From: Candidatus Fraserbacteria bacterium RBG_16_55_9
GTDB taxonomy: Bacteria; Bipolaricaulota; Bipolaricaulia; RBG-16-55-9
DNA length: 24,970 bases
Assembly (NCBI GenBank): GCA_001778455.1
Contig: MFGX01000122.1
Span: 1-24,970 of the forward strand
Reading direction: 5' to 3'
In this document: positions 5,410 through 14,800 of the stretch, piece by piece
How positions within the stretch are numbered: the first letter of the stretch is position 1
Layout of the letters: every line of letters starts with the position of its first letter
The notes under the pieces: generated by a model
What the model saw: only the letters and a program-made list of their open reading frames with translations
What the model was told of the DNA's origin: nothing
Database searches by the model: none
Program-made: the position numbers and the translations under genes

Positions 5410-7347
5410 ATGATCCTCAAACTGCCTGACGGTCGCAGGCTGGAGGTCAACGAGACCTGGCGGTCTGCCAAGACCCTGGGCGAAGCCCTTCAAGTACTCG
5501 ACCCCAAGCTCGCAAAGAAAGTCATCGGCGCTCGACGCAATGGCGAGTACGTCGATTTGTATTTCCGCCTGCCCTCGGAAGACGGCCAGCTGGAACTCTT
5601 GGCTCTGGAAGACGAGGGGGCGCAGTGGCTCTATCGCCACAGCATGGCCCATGTGATGGCTCAGGCCGTCAAACGTCTCTTTCCGGAAGCTAAATTGGCC
5701 ATCGGTCCGCCCATCGAAGAGGGTTTCTATTACGACTTCGATGTCCCAGAGCCCTTCAAGCCCGAAGACCTGGAGAAGATCGCTCAAGAGATGCAAAAAG
5801 TTGTCAAAGAGAACCACTCGTTCGAGCGGATGGAGGTCTCCCGCCAAGAAGCGATGAAGATGATCAAAGAGATGAAGGAGCCTTACAAGTTGGAGATTCT
5901 CAATGAGCTCGAAGAGGGGGAACAGATCTCTTTCTACAAAGACGGTGAATTCGTCGATCTCTGTCGCGGCCCTCATGTCCCCAGTTCCGGGTTAGTGAAA
6001 TACTTCCAGCTGCTCGAGATCGCTGGAGCCTACTGGCGCGGAGACGAGAAGAACAAGATGCTCCAGCGCATTTATGGAACAGCTTTCGCCAAGAAAGAAG
6101 ATCTCGAAGTATTCTTGAAGAGACGAGAGGAAGCCGCTCGCCGCGATCATCGCCGCCTGGGTCGTGAACTCGAGCTCTTCAGCATGGAAGAGGAAGTGGG
6201 TCCTGGGCTTATCTTCTGGCATCCCAAGGGGATGACCGTTCGGCGGGAGTTAGAGAAATTCGAAGTCGAAGAACACCTCAAGCGAGGCTATCAGTACGTC
6301 GCTACGCCCCATCTAGGCAAAGCAAAGCTCTGGGAGATCAGCGGCCACTTGAGCTACTACCGAGAGAACATGTTCCGAGTCGAGGTGGAGGGCCAAGAAT
6401 ACTTCGTCAAGCCCATGAACTGCCCTTTCCACATCATGATGTACAAGTCGAAGACCCGCTCGTACCGCGATCTGCCATTGAAGCTAGCAGAATATGGCAC
6501 CGTCTATCGCAACGAGAGAAGCGGCGTGCTGCACGGGTTACTGCGTGTGCGCATGATCACTCAGGATGATGCGCACATCTTCTGCGCGCCCGACCAAGCC
6601 CAAGGAATGGTGGCCGAAGTTGTCGATCTGGCTTTTCACATCTTGGGTACTCTGGGGTTCAAAGACTATGAAATCTCTCTCTCTGTGCGCGACCCGGAGA
6701 ACTTGAGTAAGTACGGGGGCACAGATGAAGACTGGCAGAAGGCCGAAGCCGCGCTCGAAGCCGTGCTGAAAGCGAAAGGGTTGCCCTACAAGCGCATGGA
6801 GGGCGAAGCCCAGTTCTATGGACCGAAGATTGACGTGCACGTGAAGGATGCCATTGGGCGTCTTTGGCAGCTTACGACCGTGCAGCTTGACTTCGTGCTG
6901 CCGGAACGCTTCGATTGCAAATACGCGGCAGACGATGGCCGAGAGCATCGTCCTTACATCATCCACCGGGCGCTCTTTGGAGCATTGGAGCGCTTCTTCG
7001 GCATCTTGATCGAGCATTATGCCGGGGCATTTCCAGTCTGGCTGGCACCCGTGCAAGTGGCCATTTTGCCCATTGCAGATCGGCATCTTGACTATGCGCA
7101 GTCCGTGCAAGAGAAGCTCAAAGCTGCGGGCATCCGCTCGGAACTAAGCTACTCCAAGCACAAGACTCTCAGCTATCGAGTGCGAGACGCTCAACTCCAG
7201 AAGATCCCCTACATGCTCGTGATGGGAGACAAAGAAGTAGAGAGCAGCTCGGTGGCGGTGCGTCTTCGCACGGGAGAGGATCTTGGGCCACAAAAGCCGG
7301 AGGCGTTCATCGAGGAGTTGGCACGAAAGGTTGCTGAGCGACGCTAA
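5410..7347 (+). CDS. thrS: Threonyl-tRNA synthetase
   Basis: A 645-residue class II synthetase that charges tRNA-Thr in the cytoplasm. The domains are a TGS domain (about 1-62); the editing domain with H77-x3-H81 (HSMAH) and C185/H189 (CRGPH), which removes mischarged serine; and the catalytic core. The core has zinc ligands C338 (MNCPFH), H389 (DDAHIF) and H519 (IHRALFG), motif 2 TVYRNERSGVLHGLLRVR and motif 3 HRALFGALERF. The anticodon-binding domain starts near PVWLAPVQVAILPI. ATG 5410 is preferred over GTG 5401 because the SD AAGGTGA lies five bases before it and the TGS strand starts MILKLPDG. The stop overlaps the convergent rimI stop. Confidence 0.96.
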   Translation: MILKLPDGRRLEVNETWRSAKTLGEALQVLDPKLAKKVIGARRNGEYVDLYFRLPSEDGQLELLALEDEGAQWLYRHSMAHVMAQAVKRLFPEAKLAIGPPIEEGFYYDFDVPEPFKPEDLEKIAQEMQKVVKENHSFERMEVSRQEAMKMIKEMKEPYKLEILNELEEGEQISFYKDGEFVDLCRGPHVPSSGLVKYFQLLEIAGAYWRGDEKNKMLQRIYGTAFAKKEDLEVFLKRREEAARRDHRRLGRELELFSMEEEVGPGLIFWHPKGMTVRRELEKFEVEEHLKRGYQYVATPHLGKAKLWEISGHLSYYRENMFRVEVEGQEYFVKPMNCPFHIMMYKSKTRSYRDLPLKLAEYGTVYRNERSGVLHGLLRVRMITQDDAHIFCAPDQAQGMVAEVVDLAFHILGTLGFKDYEISLSVRDPENLSKYGGTDEDWQKAEAALEAVLKAKGLPYKRMEGEAQFYGPKIDVHVKDAIGRLWQLTTVQLDFVLPERFDCKYAADDGREHRPYIIHRALFGALERFFGILIEHYAGAFPVWLAPVQVAILPIADRHLDYAQSVQEKLKAAGIRSELSYSKHKTLSYRVRDAQLQKIPYMLVMGDKEVESSSVAVRLRTGEDLGPQKPEAFIEELARKVAERR

Positions 7348-7838
7348 AGGGATTTCGCCATCAGGTAGGCGTCTTCCCCGCTGCCGTAGTAGTTGGGGAA
7401 GCGCTCCTGGATGTGAAAGCCGAAGTTCTCATAGAGGCGAATCGCCGGGTCATTGCTCACACGAACTTCGAGCTCCGCACAGTCGGCCCCCAGCTCCTTG
7501 AGGTATTGCATTCCCTGGCGTAAGAGGAGACTTCCGAGACCCCGTCTGCGAAGACTGGGGTCGATGGCCAAGTTCATGATGTGGCCCCTGCGCTCCTCCA
7601 GATCGACTTGCTGCCCCACGAGCGCTCGGGTGCGTTTCTCCAGGCGCTCCCATAGAGAAGGGATCTTGATTCCAACGAGGATGTATCCCACGATCTGCTC
7701 CTCTTGCTCGTAGACCATAAATCCACTCTCTCCAAGATGCCCCCGGAGGAGCTCCACGGGCCATGGGGACTGAAACGAAGTCTTCTCGATCTCCAGGATA
7801 CGCTGGAGATCTCTCTCGGTTGCGGGGCGTATCACCAT
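7344..7838 (-). CDS. rimI: RimI-like ribosomal-protein alanine N-acetyltransferase
   Basis: A 164-residue GNAT acetyltransferase. MVIRPATERDLQRILEIEKTSFQSPWP is the typical RimI start. HIMNLAIDPSLRRRGLGSLLL contains the acetyl-CoA-binding RxxGxG motif. AELEVRVSNDPAIRLYENFGF and RFPNYYGSGEDAYLM close the domain. RimI acetylates the N-terminus of ribosomal protein S18 and can act on other proteins. A segment of about 20 residues (IPSLWERLEKRTRALVGQQV) before the core strand looks longer than in E. coli RimI. It is convergent with thrS: the two stop codons overlap (TAA 7345-7347; TAG on the minus strand, 7346-7344), with no terminator between them. Confidence 0.88.
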   Translation of the reverse strand: MVIRPATERDLQRILEIEKTSFQSPWPVELLRGHLGESGFMVYEQEEQIVGYILVGIKIPSLWERLEKRTRALVGQQVDLEERRGHIMNLAIDPSLRRRGLGSLLLRQGMQYLKELGADCAELEVRVSNDPAIRLYENFGFHIQERFPNYYGSGEDAYLMAKSL

Positions 7839-7858
7839 GCGTGTGCACCTGCTGCGCG

Positions 7859-7888
7859 ATTATATCAACGCTGGAGCGTCCTGCTCCA
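7859..7888 (-). promoter_or_regulatory. rimI extended -10 promoter with inverted repeat
   Basis: On the minus strand TGATATAAT (7867-7859) is a perfect extended -10 (TGnTATAAT), about 20 bases before the rimI ATG. Directly upstream, TGGAGC (7872-7877) and GCTCCA (7883-7888) form a six-base inverted repeat with a five-base centre across the -35 region, which lacks a good hexamer. This could be an activator or repressor site. Confidence 0.45.
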
Positions 7889-7985
7889 TAGATATCTGCA
7901 TATAAATGAGAAAGTGTCCTGATTATCATGTAAACTAAGTGGGGAGTAAAATGCTTTTCTGTACGCCATTTCCCCCGTAGAGAGC

Positions 7986-8014
7986 TTGACGGAAGCGCTG
8001 GTTTTTGCTACAAT
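7986..8014 (+). promoter_or_regulatory. hpf promoter
   Basis: TTGACG (7986-7991), a 17-base spacer and TACAAT (8009-8014) form a near-consensus sigma70 promoter. The predicted start near 8021 leaves a leader of about 12 bases carrying a GAGGA element close to the hpf ATG. Confidence 0.6.
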
Positions 8015-8032
8015 ACTGTCCACACGAGGACG

Positions 8033-8557
8033 ATGAAAATCACACTAGCTGAACGGCACATGCAGGCAAGCGAGGCCCTACGCAGTTATGCTGTGGCCAA
8101 GGTCGAGCACCTCAGCCGCTACTTCAACGATGGGATCATCAGTGTGGATGTGATGCTCGAGGCGGAGAAGGAGCGGCAGATCTGCGAGCTGGTGGCCCAT
8201 CTCATTCGGAAGAAGATCCTGAAGGCCTCTGCGGAGGCCGAAGATATGCACGCGGCCGTCGATGCCGCCATCGATAGACTCAAGACGCAGTTGAGCCGCT
8301 ATAAGGGCCGCTTGAGGGAGAATCGATCCAAGGGCAGAGCACAGGAGGTCCCCGCGGAGCTCGATCATCCGTCGCGGGATCTCCAGCGAGTCCAGGTCTA
8401 CTTGAAGAAACCCATGACCCCCGAGGAAGCAATCCTCCAGCTGGAATCCTATCAGAAGAAGGATTTCCTCATCTTTATGGATGCCGAGCGCGAGGCACTC
8501 AGCGTCCTGAGGCGCCTATCGGATGGGCGGTATGAACTGCTGGAACCCGTCTACTAG
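8033..8557 (+). CDS. hpf: Long-form ribosome hibernation promoting factor
   Basis: A 174-residue protein. Residues 1-100 match the HPF/YfiA fold: MKITLAERHMQASEALRSYAVAKVEHLSRYF, then a beta-sheet and AEDMHAAVDAAIDRLKTQLSRYKGRLRE. This domain binds the 30S decoding region. A flexible linker (about 105-120) leads to the C-terminal dimerisation domain VQVYLKKPMTPEEAILQLESYQKKDFLIFMDAEREALSVLRRLSDGRYELLEP. The presence of that domain marks the long form that makes 100S ribosome dimers by itself in stationary phase. It has its own promoter. The stop codon is followed by a G run (8557-8565). Confidence 0.93.
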   Translation: MKITLAERHMQASEALRSYAVAKVEHLSRYFNDGIISVDVMLEAEKERQICELVAHLIRKKILKASAEAEDMHAAVDAAIDRLKTQLSRYKGRLRENRSKGRAQEVPAELDHPSRDLQRVQVYLKKPMTPEEAILQLESYQKKDFLIFMDAEREALSVLRRLSDGRYELLEPVY

Positions 8558-8620
8558 GGGGGGGGAATTGGGGATCATGCGATGAGTAGGTAGAGATCGC
8601 ACGAGTATGGAGGGAAGGGG

Positions 8621-9643
8621 ATGGCCAAGGCAGTCTCTCTTTTTTCGGGAAGCCTTGCGAGCATCGTAGCCACCAAGTTGATCATGCAGGAACCCGGCGT
8701 GGAGGAGGTCAAGCTCCTTCACTTTCGTTCACCGTTTTTCCGTGACTACGACCTCAGCAAAGAGCTAGGAAAGGCGTATTTCAACGGTTCCTTCCGTAGC
8801 CAAAGCGTTAAGAAGGATTTTGCGGAGCTGACCAACATCCCTAGCGTGGGAGGATATGACATCAAGAACTGCTGCACCGGCTGCCGCAAGCTCATGATCC
8901 GCAAGGCCTTGCGCTACATGAAAAAAGTCGGTGCGGATTTCTTGGTTACCGGCGAGATCGTCGGCGTACGTGGCCTCGAGACAGAGGATATAGCTCGGCT
9001 GACGCAAGATGCAGGGGCAGAAGATCGTGTGCTTCGGCCGCTCTCTGCAAGGCTTCTGCCACCGACCCGAGCCGAGCGAGAAACTTGGGTCGAGCGGAGG
9101 CGTCTTAAGGGCTTCACGGCAGGTGACCGCTGCCAACTCATTCGACTCGCCCGGAAGCTAGGGATCGAAACGGAAGGTTTTTCTGCGGAGAGGCGTTGTA
9201 AGCTCGTCCTCCCCTATTTCGGTCAACGATTGGAAGATCTACTGCAAGAAGATCGCCTGACCCTGAACGGTCTAGAGTTGCTTGAATTCCCGCTCTACTA
9301 CAAGCGGCCTCCGGATGTGAAGATCGTGCTGGGCCGAGATGAGGAAGAGAAGAAGAGGCTGCAGAACTTCTTCCTTCCCGATGATCTGAGGCTCTATGTG
9401 CCCGTAAACGACGGCCCCATCGCTCTCGTGCGTGCCAATTGGCGTGAGAAGAGCGAGCGCGAGGTCCTTCAGATCATTGAGCTGGCCGCTCGGATCACGG
9501 CGATGCACGCCGACTTGGGCTCACGGCACCGCGTACAGGCCAATTATCGCTTCGAGAATTCTCAGGAGACCTATCGGATCAACATCGCGCCTTTCTCCTC
9601 CAAGCGCGACCTAGAGAAACACTGCATTCGGCTGGATTTCTAG
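8621..9643 (+). CDS. PP-loop ATPase protein, MnmA-like tRNA thiolation family
   Basis: A 340-residue protein. The N-terminus AVSLFSGSLASIVAT (4-18) is a modified PP-loop (SGGxDS type), which adenylates a substrate. NCCTGCRKLM (83-92) holds C85-x2-C88, and GADFLVTGEIVGVRG resembles GADYIATGHY of MnmA. RVLRPLSARLLPPTRAERETWV is characteristic of a MnmA-related family, usually annotated as a tRNA 2-thiouridylase-like protein, known from Thermotogota, Aquificota and archaea. The C-terminal part (from about 225, DVKIVLGRDEEEKKRLQNF and ALVRANW) resembles the DUF814/NFACT-R-like domain found in that family. A role in tRNA sulfuration is inferred; the substrate is unknown. The SD GGAGGGAAGGGG precedes the ATG. 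The glycine-rich cysteine block near 185-195 of relatives is changed here to AERRCKLVLP. Confidence 0.7.
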   Translation: MAKAVSLFSGSLASIVATKLIMQEPGVEEVKLLHFRSPFFRDYDLSKELGKAYFNGSFRSQSVKKDFAELTNIPSVGGYDIKNCCTGCRKLMIRKALRYMKKVGADFLVTGEIVGVRGLETEDIARLTQDAGAEDRVLRPLSARLLPPTRAERETWVERRRLKGFTAGDRCQLIRLARKLGIETEGFSAERRCKLVLPYFGQRLEDLLQEDRLTLNGLELLEFPLYYKRPPDVKIVLGRDEEEKKRLQNFFLPDDLRLYVPVNDGPIALVRANWREKSEREVLQIIELAARITAMHADLGSRHRVQANYRFENSQETYRINIAPFSSKRDLEKHCIRLDF

Positions 9644-9653
9644 CTCCCTATCG

Positions 9654-11618
9654 ATGCCAACGTCAAGCGTGCTGGAATCCTTAAACCCAGAGCAACGTCA
9701 GGCCGTCACTCACATAGAAGGGCCTCTATTGATCCTTGCCGGGCCAGGCAGTGGTAAGACAAAGGTCATCACCCATCGGATCGCGTACCTGCTGGAGCAG
9801 GGCATCTCCTCTCAAAGCATCTTGGGAGTGACATTCACCAACAAGGCGGCGAACGAGATGCGCTCTCGCGTGGAAACCTTGCTGGACTCTGAACATCCGC
9901 TGCCCTGGATCCACACGTTTCACGCAACGTGTGCGCGGATTTTGAGAGCGCACATCTCTTGCCTATCTCCTCGCTACAGCAGCTATTTCTCCATCCTAGA
10001 TGAGGGCGACCAGCATGAGGTCATCACGCAGGCTTTGAAGGACCTCGATGTGGATTCGGATGAGGTCAGTCCCGGTATGTGTGCAGCCGTGATCGATCGG
10101 GCCAAGGACGAACTCGTCGGCCCGGAGGATTTCAAGGAGAAATACGCGGGGAAGCTCGATTCCTTCATACTGGAAGTGGTGGCCCGTGTCTATCGTCGCT
10201 ATCAAGAGATCCTAGAGACGAGCAATGCTCTCGACTTCGGGGATCTCTTGCGATTGGCTGTCCAGCTCTTGCACCAGCATCTGGACATCCTGAATCACTA
10301 CCGCGAACGGTTTCAGTATTTATTGGTCGATGAGTATCAAGACATCAACCACGCGCAGTACGTCTTCGCACGCACTCTCGCCGAGCGCTCGGGCAATATC
10401 GCCGTGGTGGGGGATGAGGATCAGGCCATCTTCAGCTGGAGAGGGTCAGATCCATCGTATATCTTGCGCTTTGAACGGGATTTCCCCCGCGCGCGGGTGA
10501 TTGAGCTTCGACGTCATTATCGATGGCCTCATGGAGATCGTATCTTCAAGGCTGCCCGCCACCTCATTGTCAACAATACCCTGAGGGTCAAGTCGAAGGA
10601 CTGGGCCGAACTGCAGGGCCAAGGCGAACCGATCCGACTCTGTATGGCTCGCGACGAGATCGATGAGGCCCAGGCCGTCGCCCAGGAGATTTCTCATCTC
10701 TGGCAAGTTGGGCGTATGGATTTGACCCAAATCGCTGTTCTCTATCGGGTGAACACCCTCTCGCGAGTTCTGGAAGAAGCGTTGATCCGCGAGCGGATCC
10801 CCTATGAGATCGTCCGTGGGTTGCGCTTCTATGAGCGCAGGGAAGTCAAGGATCTGTTGGCCTACCTGAAGTTTCTTTCCAATCCCGATGACGAGATCAG
10901 TCTCTTGAGGTCGCTCGCACGCCCCAAGAGGGGCCTAGGGGAGACATCACTTGGCAAGCTGAAACGCATTGCAGCTCAAGAAAAACTCCCTCTCTGGCGA
11001 GCAATGAAGAAGGTCTCTCAACAGCCCGAGGGTTCCCTCAAGGGTCAGCAGACTCAGTCCCTTGGGGAGTTCGTTTCGCTGATGGAAGAACTCCAGGAAC
11101 TCGCTCGGAGCCTTCCCCCCAGCGAGCTGGCCCAAGCGGTGCTGGAGAGGACAGGCTACCTGTCTGAGCTGTGGAAGAGTCCGGAGGGCGAAGAAAGATG
11201 GGGAAACATCCGGGAGTTGTTGGGACAGATGAAGGAGTATGAGCGAACTGGTGGGGGCGATCTGGCCGGATTTCTGGAGCAAATTGCCCTCCTTTCGGAT
11301 ATCGATCGGTACTCGGGCGAGGAGGGACGTGTGGCCTTGATGACGCTCCATGCGTCAAAGGGACTGGAATTCGACTGCGTTTTCATCATAGGGCTGGAGG
11401 AGAACCTGCTGCCGCACTCGCGGTCCGTTGCGGAGGAGATGCTGGAAGAGGAGCGCCGGCTTCTCTATGTGGGGATGACCCGCGCTCGTCGGCGGCTCTA
11501 TCTATCTTTCGCCCACCAGCGATCGCTCTATGGGAGCGTTGCGCTGAACGCTCCATCCCGGTTCCTCTCCGAGCTGCCCTCAGAGGACTTGGCCATGGTG
11601 GAAGTGGTGGGCGAATAG
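9654..11618 (+). CDS. uvrD: UvrD/PcrA-type superfamily 1A DNA helicase
   Basis: A 654-residue 3'-5' DNA helicase of repair and replication. The motifs occur in order: Q motif LNPEQRQAV; Walker A AGPGSGKT (29-36); TFTNKAANEM (Ia); DEYQD (226-230, where DEFQD is more usual); VVGDEDQAIFSWRGSDP (III); ELRRHYRWPHGDRI (IV, diverged from the usual NYRS); VALMTLHASKGLEFDCVFIIGLEENLLPH (V); and EEERRLLYVGMTRARRRLYLS (VI). It is shorter than E. coli UvrD (about 720) because the C-terminal tail after motif VI is short. UvrD, PcrA and Rep cannot be told apart here. ATG 9654 lies 10 bases after the previous stop and has no visible SD. It sits directly upstream of rpoC, where rpoB is normally found. Confidence 0.9.
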   Translation: MPTSSVLESLNPEQRQAVTHIEGPLLILAGPGSGKTKVITHRIAYLLEQGISSQSILGVTFTNKAANEMRSRVETLLDSEHPLPWIHTFHATCARILRAHISCLSPRYSSYFSILDEGDQHEVITQALKDLDVDSDEVSPGMCAAVIDRAKDELVGPEDFKEKYAGKLDSFILEVVARVYRRYQEILETSNALDFGDLLRLAVQLLHQHLDILNHYRERFQYLLVDEYQDINHAQYVFARTLAERSGNIAVVGDEDQAIFSWRGSDPSYILRFERDFPRARVIELRRHYRWPHGDRIFKAARHLIVNNTLRVKSKDWAELQGQGEPIRLCMARDEIDEAQAVAQEISHLWQVGRMDLTQIAVLYRVNTLSRVLEEALIRERIPYEIVRGLRFYERREVKDLLAYLKFLSNPDDEISLLRSLARPKRGLGETSLGKLKRIAAQEKLPLWRAMKKVSQQPEGSLKGQQTQSLGEFVSLMEELQELARSLPPSELAQAVLERTGYLSELWKSPEGEERWGNIRELLGQMKEYERTGGGDLAGFLEQIALLSDIDRYSGEEGRVALMTLHASKGLEFDCVFIIGLEENLLPHSRSVAEEMLEEERRLLYVGMTRARRRLYLSFAHQRSLYGSVALNAPSRFLSELPSEDLAMVEVVGE

Positions 11619-11626
11619 AAAGAAGG

Positions 11627-11654
11627 TTGAAACGGGTCCGATTTTGGGTATACT
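11627..11654 (+). promoter_or_regulatory. rpoC promoter
   Basis: TTGAAA (11627-11632), a 16-base spacer and TATACT (11649-11654) begin 9 bases after the helicase stop. The predicted leader before rpoC is about 175 bases. I found no uORF with a convincing SD and no clear terminator or riboswitch in it. Confidence 0.55.
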
Positions 11655-11834
11655 TAAAGGTCACGATGCCTTTCTAGCTCAATTTGTGTACGCGGCAGAT
11701 ATGGGTTCGACAAGATCATTTCTACTGTTCCCGTGCTAAGGAAGATCGTTGATGGACGCGTTGGGAGCGCTTCTGTCTATTGATCGCGGAATCGTCCTCA
11801 AGAGATGAAACAAAGAGATGAGGGGTGAATTGAC

Positions 11835-14800
11835 TTGATCAGAGGAGATGACATCGCTCGGGTCCGGCTTGGGCTTGCCTCACCGGAGGAGATCAAGAGC
11901 TGGTCTCAAGGTGAGGTTACCGAGTCGGAGACGATCAACTATCGAACGTACAAACCGGAACGTGGGGGCCTCTACGCGGAGGAGATCTTCGGACCTGAGA
12001 AGGACTATGAGTGTGCCTGCGGCAAGCTGCGCGGCCGCAAGTATGAGGGACTCACCTGCGACAAGTGCAACGTGCTGGTGACCAGTCGTGACGTCCGACG
12101 CTCGAACATGGGCCACATTGAACTGGCCAGCCCCGTCGTGCATTTCTGGTACATCAAGGGCATATCCAGTCCCTTGAGCACGCTTTTGGGGATCAAGCGT
12201 AATACGCTGAAGAAGATCGCTTACTACGAAACCGAGCCACTCAATGAAGAGGTCTATCTTGTCCTTCGCTCACAGGAATCGGAGTTCGGGGTAGGGGAGA
12301 GGATCTACCGCTCGCAATACGAGATCCTGAGCCGCAAGAAGAAGATCACAGCCGAGCCGGCCTATGAAGTCCTCGAGGGCACGGAAGTACGTGCTCAGGC
12401 AGCTGGGCAAGTCACTTTTGAGGAGTTGAAGCTGGATAATGGCCAGATCTTGCGGGTCATTCGCATCGGTGATAAAGACCATATCGTCACTTCCCAGGCC
12501 CAGCTCACAGTGAAGAAGGGCAGCAAGGTGGAAGAGGGTGAGCTCCTGACCGCTTCCCCCGTGGGTCCAGAGGAGCTGATCTCGGAGACTCAACACAATC
12601 TCCTAAAGACGGTCTATCCTGATTTACAAGCCCAGCGGGCTCGAGAAGTGGTTGATAGCCTGGTCTTTCTGGTTACGTCCGTGAAGAACCCGTCATTGCC
12701 CTTCAAGGTTGGCGATCTGCTCTGGGAACCGGAGGTCCGCACCTATGAAAAACTCCACCCCAAGCAGTTTGAAGCCGCAGCGGGCGCCGAAGGGATTCAG
12801 GGGGTCTTGGGCAACCTGGACCTCGATACCTGGGCGGAAGAACTTAGGGCTCAAGTGGAAAACGAGGCAAGTTTAGGACGCAAGAAGAGGTTGCTCAAGC
12901 GTCTGGAGGTCGTCGATCAACTGAGAAAATCGGGTAACCGCGCTCAGGATATGGTGATGAGTATCATCCCGGTGCTTCCCCCGGAGCTGCGCCCGATCGT
13001 TCAGCTGGAAGGCGGAAAATTCGCGACGACGGATCTCAATGACCTTTATCGGCGGATCATCAACCGGAACAACCGTCTGAAGAAATTGCAGGAGATGGGC
13101 GCTCCGGAGATCATCTTGCGCAATGAGCGACGCATGCTCCAAGAGGCCGCCGATGCCCTCATCCATAATGAGAAGAAGGACAGCCCCATCTTGGGTCGGG
13201 ATAATCGTCCCCTAAAGTCCCTGAGCGAGCGCATCCAAGGCAAGCACGGACGCCTGCGGAGAAACCTCTTGGGTAAGCGCGTCGATTACTCCGGTCGTGC
13301 GGTAATTGTCGTCAACCCCAAGCTGAAGCTCCATCAGTGCGGCTTGCCCAAGAAGATGGCCTTGGAGCTCTTCAAGCCCTTCATCCTGCGGGAGCTCTCT
13401 CAGGAAGATTCCCATCACATCTCCAATTACGATGAAGTCAAGAACAAGGCCCTCTCGGGTGAGATGCCCAAGGTCTGGGATGTGTTGGAGAGGCTCATCA
13501 AGGAGCACCCCGTGCTGCTCAACCGCGCTCCCACCCTCCACCGACTGGGTATTCAAGCTTTTGAGCCCGTGCTGGTGGATGGGGAAGCCATACAGATCCA
13601 CCCGTTCGTCTGCCCGCCCTACAACGCGGACTTCGACGGCGACCAGATGGCCACCCATTTGCCGCTCTCCCCGAAGGCTATTCAGGAAGCTCGTGAGCGA
13701 ATGCTCTCTTCTCGCAATATCCTCTCGCCTGCCAGTGGCGTGCCGCTCACCCTACCCACCAAGGATTTCGTATTTGCGTTCTATTATCTCACCCTCGAAA
13801 ATCCCGAGGGTCGTGGAGCAGGGAAAGCCTTTGCCAGCTTGCGAGAGGCCGAGCGCGCCCGCGAAGTCGGCGTGATTGGAACCCATACCCCCGTCAAGGT
13901 TCGCATGGATGGGAAGTTGATCGATACGACCCTGGGTCGAGCCCAACTCAATCAACTTCTGCCCGAGGATCTACGAAATTACCAGAAGGCCTTTGATGCC
14001 GGAGACATCCAACAGACGATCATGGAGTGCTACCACCGCTATGGCAACGACCGGACGGTGGAGCTCCTGGATGCTCTCAAGGAGCTGGCGCTCTCCGCGA
14101 TGACCCAGTCGGGTCTTACGATCTCTGTTACCGATGCACTCATCCCACTGGAGAAGTCGGCCGTTCTTCTGGAGGCGCAGCAGCGCGTTGAGCGTATCCA
14201 TCAGATGTATGATCGGGGCTTGGCCACGGCAGACGATCGGCGCCAGGCTACGATCAAGGTCTGGATGGAAACCGTCGATCAGATGGAGAAGGCAACCATG
14301 CAACACCTCGCCCATTACCCCTTCAACCCGATTTACATGGTCGTCCGGTCCCGAGCCCGTGGAAGCGCCAACCAAGTAAAGCAGCTTGCGGGGATGAGAG
14401 GGCCAATGACCGATCCGGCAGGTCGGATCATCGAGATGCCGGTGAAGTCCAACTTCCGCGAGGGACTCAGCGTCATGGAATACTTCATCAGCACGCACGG
14501 TGGCCGCAAGGGTACGGCGGACACAGCGCTCAAGACCGCAGAGTCCGGCTACCTCACGCGCCGGCTCGTGGATGCGGCGGAAGAGCTCATCATCAAGGAA
14601 GAGGACTGTGGCACTCAGGCAGGAATTGAGATTGACCCTCTACGCTATAGTCGCGATGAGGTCATGCTGAACGTCGAGGAGCGCATCTACAGCCGCATCA
14701 CCGCTGAGCCCATCCGCTTTGGTGGGAAGGTCCTGCTCGAACGAGGTCAACCCATCGATCGCCATAAGGCGGAGGAACTGGGGCAGCTTGCGATGACCAC

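Noticed and set aside
8557..8565. G9 run as a phase-variable tract
   Set aside because: It overlaps only the last base of the hpf stop codon and lies outside coding sequence. Length changes would not shift any reading frame or a recognisable promoter.
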